A stretch of DNA of 10,705 nucleotides, taken from the NCBI GenBank assembly GCA_027080445.1, contig JALWRY010000470.1, positions 1-10,705 of the forward strand, read 5' to 3'. The stretch comes from Thiohalobacter sp. (GTDB lineage Bacteria > Pseudomonadota > Gammaproteobacteria > DSM-19610). Under the pieces are notes generated by a model that saw nothing but the letters and a program-made list of their open reading frames with translations, searched no databases and had not been told where the DNA came from. Made by a program: the position numbers and the translations under genes. Positions within the stretch are counted from its first letter, which is position 1. Each line of letters opens with the position of its first letter. Of the stretch, positions 6,870 to 10,705 are shown piece by piece.

Positions 6870-7388
6870 ATGTACAAATTATTCGCAATACTGTGGGTCG
6901 TACTCAGTGTGTGGGGCGGCATGGCTGTCGCAGAGGACAAAACGGCGGATAGCATCGATTTTCCCGGTGTACCCGAGGTGGCTGTGCCGCCGGGCGTGTC
7001 CTATGAAGGTTTTTTTGAAGCGCACAATCCGGTCAAGGTTGTTTTCGGCGTGTCGGATCCCGGCGCCCAGCTCAAGGAGTCCCTCATCAATGCGGCCTAC
7101 ACCATCAAGTACCTCAAACCACGGAAAATTCCCTACCACATCCAGATTGTCCTGTATGGAAAGGCGGTGTTGTCCGCGTCGGAATTCAATGATGACTACA
7201 GCGGTTATGGACCGATGTTCGATGCCTTACAGGAAGCCGGCGTCGAAATCAGGGTGTGTCACAATTCGATGTACGCGTTGAAGGTCGAGGCGGATGACCT
7301 GTACCCCGAGATGAAAGTCGTGCCGGCGGGTATTCTCCAGCTCATCAAAATGCAGATGCAGGGTTATACATATATCAGTAATCATTGA
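6870..7388 (+). CDS. Secreted DsrE-like protein
   Basis: The gene encodes 172 residues from the ATG at 6870. A signal peptide (MYKLFAILWVVLSVWGG, cleavage near MAVA at 21) is followed by a short linker and a DsrE/DsrF-like domain at about 54-172: VKVVFGVSDP, NAAYTIKYL, HIQIVLYGKAV, MFDALQEAGVEIRVCHNSM, and VVPAGILQLIKMQMQGYTYI. Cys130 lies at the place where DsrE/TusD-type proteins carry the sulfur-accepting cysteine. Cytoplasmic DsrE works with DsrF, DsrH and TusA in sulfur relay; secreted single DsrE-like proteins are common but poorly understood. An upstream in-frame ATG at 6846 would add eight residues, but its GAGGGG sits too close for good initiation. The gene follows the MerT-like gene by 44 bases on the same strand and probably shares the MerR-type promoter. 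Its stop is 6 bases from the stop of jetD, which runs the other way. Confidence 0.85.
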   Translation: MYKLFAILWVVLSVWGGMAVAEDKTADSIDFPGVPEVAVPPGVSYEGFFEAHNPVKVVFGVSDPGAQLKESLINAAYTIKYLKPRKIPYHIQIVLYGKAVLSASEFNDDYSGYGPMFDALQEAGVEIRVCHNSMYALKVEADDLYPEMKVVPAGILQLIKMQMQGYTYISNH

Positions 7389-7394
7389 TGGTGT

Positions 7395-8552
7395 TCACCG
7401 GTCCAGGGGTGGGTAAGACCAGGCTTCCTGGTCAACAAAAGCCAGCCGCTCACGAATAAGCGGCAGTAACACTGTATCGGCAAACTGGCAGCCAGTGTTG
7501 CCAGGGTCTTTCTGAGCCTGTTTGTCAGCCAACACCGGAGGGTGGCCTTTTCCCTGTTGCAGACGTTCCAGCATAGGAATATAACCCTTTCGCCAGGCGC
7601 TGATTTCAACGAAGCGTTTTTTCAGCGCCTTGAGAATCCCCATGCCGGAATAATCCAGGTCGCCCCAGAAGTGGACTGGCCAGTCAGTGTGCATCTGCCG
7701 AAACCACCATCGTTCAAATTCACTGCGTCGTGTCGTAGGGCTTACACTATGGTAATGCAGGCTGGCGCCATCGGTCTCCCGGATACGCGCCGCACTGCCG
7801 CGGAAACCTGCGACATAGATGAGTGCAAGGTGTTTGAATGTGTCCTGTTGTGCTGTAATGGCTTGGGTGTAACTGTCCTGGTTTTCGATAAACAAAACGC
7901 CTTCAATCGATTCAGGTAAAAAGACATTGACCAGAACCGGCCGGGGGCTGATTCGAATAGCCGGAAAAAGCGCACGCACCAGTGTCTCGCGGTTATCGAG
8001 GAATTTGGAATCTCCCCAGAAACAGCGGCTGCTCAGTTGACGCAGGCTCAGCGATTGATTCTGGTAGGTCCTGATGGCGGCAAATGCGGCGACCACGGTA
8101 GCATCGTCCTGCCCGGGCGCTACAATCCTGTGGCTGGCGAGTTTGTCAATTTCTCCCGGGAATTGCTCGCGCTGATTAGCCACTGCATTGCGCCACTGTT
8201 GCAAGGGTGACAGCCCGGCGGGACGGCCCAACCAGTCCCGCAGCCGCGCTTCACTTTCTTCGCGCAGGCGCAGTCTCGCCTGCAGGTATCGGGGCGCAAA
8301 CGGGTCACGCTGTTTTTTCAATGTAATGTGAATCAGCCGGTGATCTTCATCCAGACTGGCGATCAGGTCCCAGAGGCGGTCGGCCTCATCACCGAGCTGG
8401 AACAGCGCGGGAAAGGTCTTCTCGTTCAGGTTAAGGCCAACGGCGTGTGTACGCGCTGTGGCGGGTTGTTGGTCGAGTCTGTCAATGAAGATATTCAGCA
8501 GGCGAACGATGTCTGTTTCGTCCTCCAGCCAGGGCGGTGGGCGTGTTGTCAT
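7395..8552 (-). CDS. jetD: Wadjet defence nuclease subunit JetD (DUF3322-DUF2220, TOPRIM)
   Basis: The gene encodes 385 residues, the usual JetD size. The N-terminal half is a DUF3322-like helical region (about 5-200) ending in LSSRCFWGDSKFLDNRE, a recognisable family segment. The C-terminal half is the DUF2220/TOPRIM domain: the acidic Glu223 in VLFIENQDSY, then LALIYVAGFRGS, the metal-binding pair Asp298 and Asp300 in HFWGDLDYSG, and a final RERLAFVDQEAW near 367-378. All expected catalytic acids are present, so the enzyme looks intact. In Wadjet systems JetD cuts circular plasmid DNA that has been reeled in by the JetABC SMC-like motor. Its ATG overlaps the jetC stop as ATGA, a standard coupling arrangement, and order C then D matches known Wadjet operons. 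The motif differs from the GDIDTHG that I remember for well-studied JetD proteins, so a divergent subtype is possible. Confidence 0.9.
   Translation of the reverse strand: MTTRPPPWLEDETDIVRLLNIFIDRLDQQPATARTHAVGLNLNEKTFPALFQLGDEADRLWDLIASLDEDHRLIHITLKKQRDPFAPRYLQARLRLREESEARLRDWLGRPAGLSPLQQWRNAVANQREQFPGEIDKLASHRIVAPGQDDATVVAAFAAIRTYQNQSLSLRQLSSRCFWGDSKFLDNRETLVRALFPAIRISPRPVLVNVFLPESIEGVLFIENQDSYTQAITAQQDTFKHLALIYVAGFRGSAARIRETDGASLHYHSVSPTTRRSEFERWWFRQMHTDWPVHFWGDLDYSGMGILKALKKRFVEISAWRKGYIPMLERLQQGKGHPPVLADKQAQKDPGNTGCQFADTVLLPLIRERLAFVDQEAWSYPPLDR
7417..7433. other. Perfect 7-3-7 hairpin at the convergent gene ends
   Basis: GACCAGG (7417-7423), CTT, CCTGGTC (7427-7433) would form a stable stem on either strand. 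It lies inside the last codons of jetD and 28 bases beyond the stop of the DsrE-like gene. No T-tract follows on either strand, so it is not a canonical terminator. It is the only strong hairpin I noticed near the point where the two transcription units meet. Confidence 0.35.
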
Positions 8553-10705
8553 TGCCCCATAGCCAGCACATCATCCATGAAGTCCAGTTCGGCCTGTTGG
8601 TACACCGTACGCTTGTGATTGGCCCACAGTTGCCGGATTTTTTCGCTATTGCACTGTTTCCGGTCAACCATGACGCGCGTATGGAGCTGGCCACGCGGCT
8701 GCTCACTGGGGCATTTGGCAAACACAAACTCGTTGCTGATCAGGTCCATGAAAGGGCCACACTTGCTGGTGGGCATGATGAAGATCAGTTGCAGTCCAAG
8801 TGTCCGGGTAAGGTAGTCGATAACTTCCCGGGAACGGGTTTCATCCATTTTCGAAAAGGCCTCATCCACCAGAACCATGCGCAAGTGACTGGCGCCCTCC
8901 GCAAAACGGAACGCCGAGGTAATTGCCGCCGAACGGATGATATAGGCCGGCGTTTCCAGCTGACCGCCACTGCCGGTACCGTATTCGCTGAGCGCGATGG
9001 GTTCCTTGCCTTCCACCTCCTTGTAGATTTCGTACTGCCGGTAATTGCGGTAATCGCCGATGCGATCCAGTTCGCGCAGCGCCCGGTTTTCGTCTTCGTC
9101 GAGTAACATCTCCAGTAATTCACGGCGTACCTGCTGCGATTTTTCCGACAGTTCCATGTCGAACAAATCCACTTCGTCACCCATCCCGGGTTGTTTGATG
9201 ACTTCCTCGAAGAAGCGCGCATAGCCGCGAAACTCGGGGATCCAGCGGCTGTCGAAACGGAAACTCTCGCGGTCATCGCCGAAGTGGTGATGTTGCAGCT
9301 CCTTGTTGAGCAGGTCTATCTGGCGTTTGCCATCGTTGATCGCCTGGTGGATGGTGTGGCAAAAGTGGGTGACAAAGGCATTGTTGAAGCTGTCCTTGAG
9401 CTTGCGCAGGTCGTCGCGTTTTTCTACCAGTATGTTATTTTTCAGGCGGTTGTAGACGCGATCCAGGTCCTGTCGTAGCCCGCAAATCGCACTGAACAGC
9501 GCAGCGTTATAGTCGCCGTTGAAGCTGTGGTAAACCACAGCGTCGCCGGGCTGACAGTACTGGTTGTGTTGCTGGATGGCCTCGTCCATATGGCGTTCCA
9601 GTTGGCGTAAATCATGCTCGACTTCGCGGCGATGATTGCCGGCAATTTCCACGTTGAGGTCTTCCGCCTCCCGCTCGGCCGTGCTCAGGCGGGTTTCGGC
9701 ATCGAAGTCAGGCCAGTCGCGGGCGATGGCGAGCAGATTTTGTTCGTGGCGTTCCGCGATGCCCAGGGTTTCGTCCTGTGCATCGGCCAGTTGCTTACAG
9801 CGCTTGTTGATTTCGGTGATTTTATTTTGCAGTTCACCCTTGCTGACATTGAATGCTTCGAGTTGTTCGCCCAGGGCTTGCTCCTGTTTGCGCAGGGCCT
9901 CCAGCTTGTCTTCCAGCGCCCGGTGTTCGGACAGGTCCAGTTGCGACAGCAGGTTTTCCAGTTTTTGCAGTTCACGGTGCGTGGCGAGCATGTCGGAGAT
10001 AGTGTCGGCATAATCCAGCCTCTTCAGCGCCCGGACGTTATCCAGCAGACGATTGACCTGCTGCATGTTGTCATTGGCCTGCTGCCACTCCGCGTTGAGC
10101 GCATCCAGTTCGCGCTGTTTGGCCTTCAGTGCGCGTTCGCGCGCCGCCTGTCCGAATACCAGCTCGCCATCCGGCAGGTCGCAGCGGAACATGCTGTAGC
10201 CGCTGGCGCCCATACCGTCGGCCGTCAGTCCGCGGCGGGTATCTCGCAGCGCGTCGGCGGATGGCGTCTGCACGACATTGCCGTAACTGGCGGTCAGGTA
10301 GTGTTTTGCTGTCGCGTGACTGAAGCTCAGTACATGGATAATGGAATCTGCAGGCAGGTGGATGCGTTCTGCGTCTTTTTGCGCTTTGGCGCCCTGGATG
10401 ATGCGCGCCCGGTTGTCGCGTCCCGGCAGACGACGCACGATACGGATGGCCTCGGCTTCATAATCGCTATCGACAATAATGGAAAAGCGCGCCATCCCCA
10501 GGTAGCCCTCGATGGCCATCTGCCAATGCGGGTCGCTGACATCGACGTGGTCGCACAGCACGCGCGGGTCGGCCTGCGGGCAGTCGCGGCGGATGGCCGT
10601 CAATGCACGCTCGACAAAGGGCGGGTAGCTGACTTTTTTCGCTCGCAGGCGTTCGATGTCCTGCACTTTCTGTCCGCGCCGGGTTTTCAGCTTTTCATAC
10701 TGTGT
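8549..10705 (-). CDS. jetC: Wadjet SMC-like ATPase JetC, C-terminal part (5' end beyond window)
   Basis: At least 718 residues are visible and the frame stays open at the right edge, so the N-terminal head with Walker A, and part of the first coiled coil, are outside. Numbering from the edge: end of a coiled coil at 1-25, a hinge-like globular region at about 27-190 (WQMAIEGYLGMARFSIIVDS), a long charged coiled coil at about 190-380, a further helical region, and the C-terminal ATPase head. The head carries the ABC signature in GTGSGGQLETPAY at about 576-588 (SGGQ, bases 8960-8971) and Walker B MVLVDEAFSKMDE at about 610-622 (bases 8861-8878 for MVLVDE). The next gene, coupled by ATGA, is jetD. 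This pairing identifies a Wadjet operon rather than housekeeping MukB or SMC, where no TOPRIM partner follows. JetABC extrudes plasmid DNA loops using ATP. The subtype cannot be decided from this fragment. Confidence 0.9.
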   Translation of the reverse strand, partial: TQYEKLKTRRGQKVQDIERLRAKKVSYPPFVERALTAIRRDCPQADPRVLCDHVDVSDPHWQMAIEGYLGMARFSIIVDSDYEAEAIRIVRRLPGRDNRARIIQGAKAQKDAERIHLPADSIIHVLSFSHATAKHYLTASYGNVVQTPSADALRDTRRGLTADGMGASGYSMFRCDLPDGELVFGQAARERALKAKQRELDALNAEWQQANDNMQQVNRLLDNVRALKRLDYADTISDMLATHRELQKLENLLSQLDLSEHRALEDKLEALRKQEQALGEQLEAFNVSKGELQNKITEINKRCKQLADAQDETLGIAERHEQNLLAIARDWPDFDAETRLSTAEREAEDLNVEIAGNHRREVEHDLRQLERHMDEAIQQHNQYCQPGDAVVYHSFNGDYNAALFSAICGLRQDLDRVYNRLKNNILVEKRDDLRKLKDSFNNAFVTHFCHTIHQAINDGKRQIDLLNKELQHHHFGDDRESFRFDSRWIPEFRGYARFFEEVIKQPGMGDEVDLFDMELSEKSQQVRRELLEMLLDEDENRALRELDRIGDYRNYRQYEIYKEVEGKEPIALSEYGTGSGGQLETPAYIIRSAAITSAFRFAEGASHLRMVLVDEAFSKMDETRSREVIDYLTRTLGLQLIFIMPTSKCGPFMDLISNEFVFAKCPSEQPRGQLHTRVMVDRKQCNSEKIRQLWANHKRTVYQQAELDFMDDVLAMGQ

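Noticed and set aside
6126..6888. Minus-strand frames of about 170 codons opposite the HMA and MerT-like genes.
   Set aside because: The plus-strand genes carry signal peptides, membrane helices and paired cysteines; the opposite frames are compositional shadows.
8537..9106. 189-codon plus-strand frame opposite the jetC 3' end.
   Set aside because: It overlaps the conserved ATPase head of JetC on the other strand and has no recognisable motif of its own.
8549..10666. Taking the GTG at 10666 as the start of the SMC-like gene.
   Set aside because: The frame continues without a stop to the window edge with coiled-coil-like residues, and the required N-terminal Walker A head would otherwise be absent. 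The gene is partial, not a short protein.

Overview
The window looks like a chromosomal segment of a moderately GC-rich Gammaproteobacterium. The outer-membrane TonB-dependent receptor, the CrgA-like LysR regulator and the periplasmic HMA, DsrE and TusA-type proteins point that way. Several sulfur-transfer-type proteins are compatible with a sulfur-oxidising lineage such as Chromatiales, but that is inference. There are no rRNA or tRNA genes, no insertion sequence and no CRISPR array. Coding density is very high: no gap exceeds about 125 bases.

Layout from left to right. (1) Positions 1-4184, minus strand: a three-gene unit transcribed right to left. It encodes a TonB-dependent receptor, a periplasmic substrate-binding protein without a permease, and a membrane sensor (periplasmic domain, HAMP, PAS) whose output domain lies beyond the left edge. 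The genes are 7 bp apart or overlap, which suggests an uptake-plus-sensing signal chain. (2) Positions 4278-5003, minus strand: a two-domain protein, an uncharacterised N-terminal domain joined to a TusA-like sulfur-carrier domain. (3) Positions 5125-6012, plus strand: a divergent LysR-type regulator with a good T-N11-A operator in the shared intergenic region. (4) Positions 6018-7388, plus strand: a metal/thiol cassette behind a textbook MerR-family promoter (19-bp spacer, 9-2-9 dyad). It encodes a secreted HMA metal-binding protein, a MerT-like cysteine-rich membrane protein and a secreted DsrE-like protein. The cognate MerR regulator is not in the window. (5) Positions 7395-10705, minus strand: the distal half of a Wadjet-type anti-plasmid defence operon, the C-terminal two-thirds or so of the SMC-like ATPase JetC followed by the TOPRIM nuclease JetD. 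JetA and JetB would be expected beyond the right edge.

How the parts work together (inference): the left operon probably senses an unknown ligand captured through the outer membrane. The central cassette is probably induced by a thiophilic metal and moves or buffers that metal together with a sulfur-transfer partner. The right block is plasmid defence. The metal cassette and the Wadjet operon converge tail to tail with only 6 bases between stop codons. The least explained parts are the metal-DsrE cassette and the TusA fusion protein.
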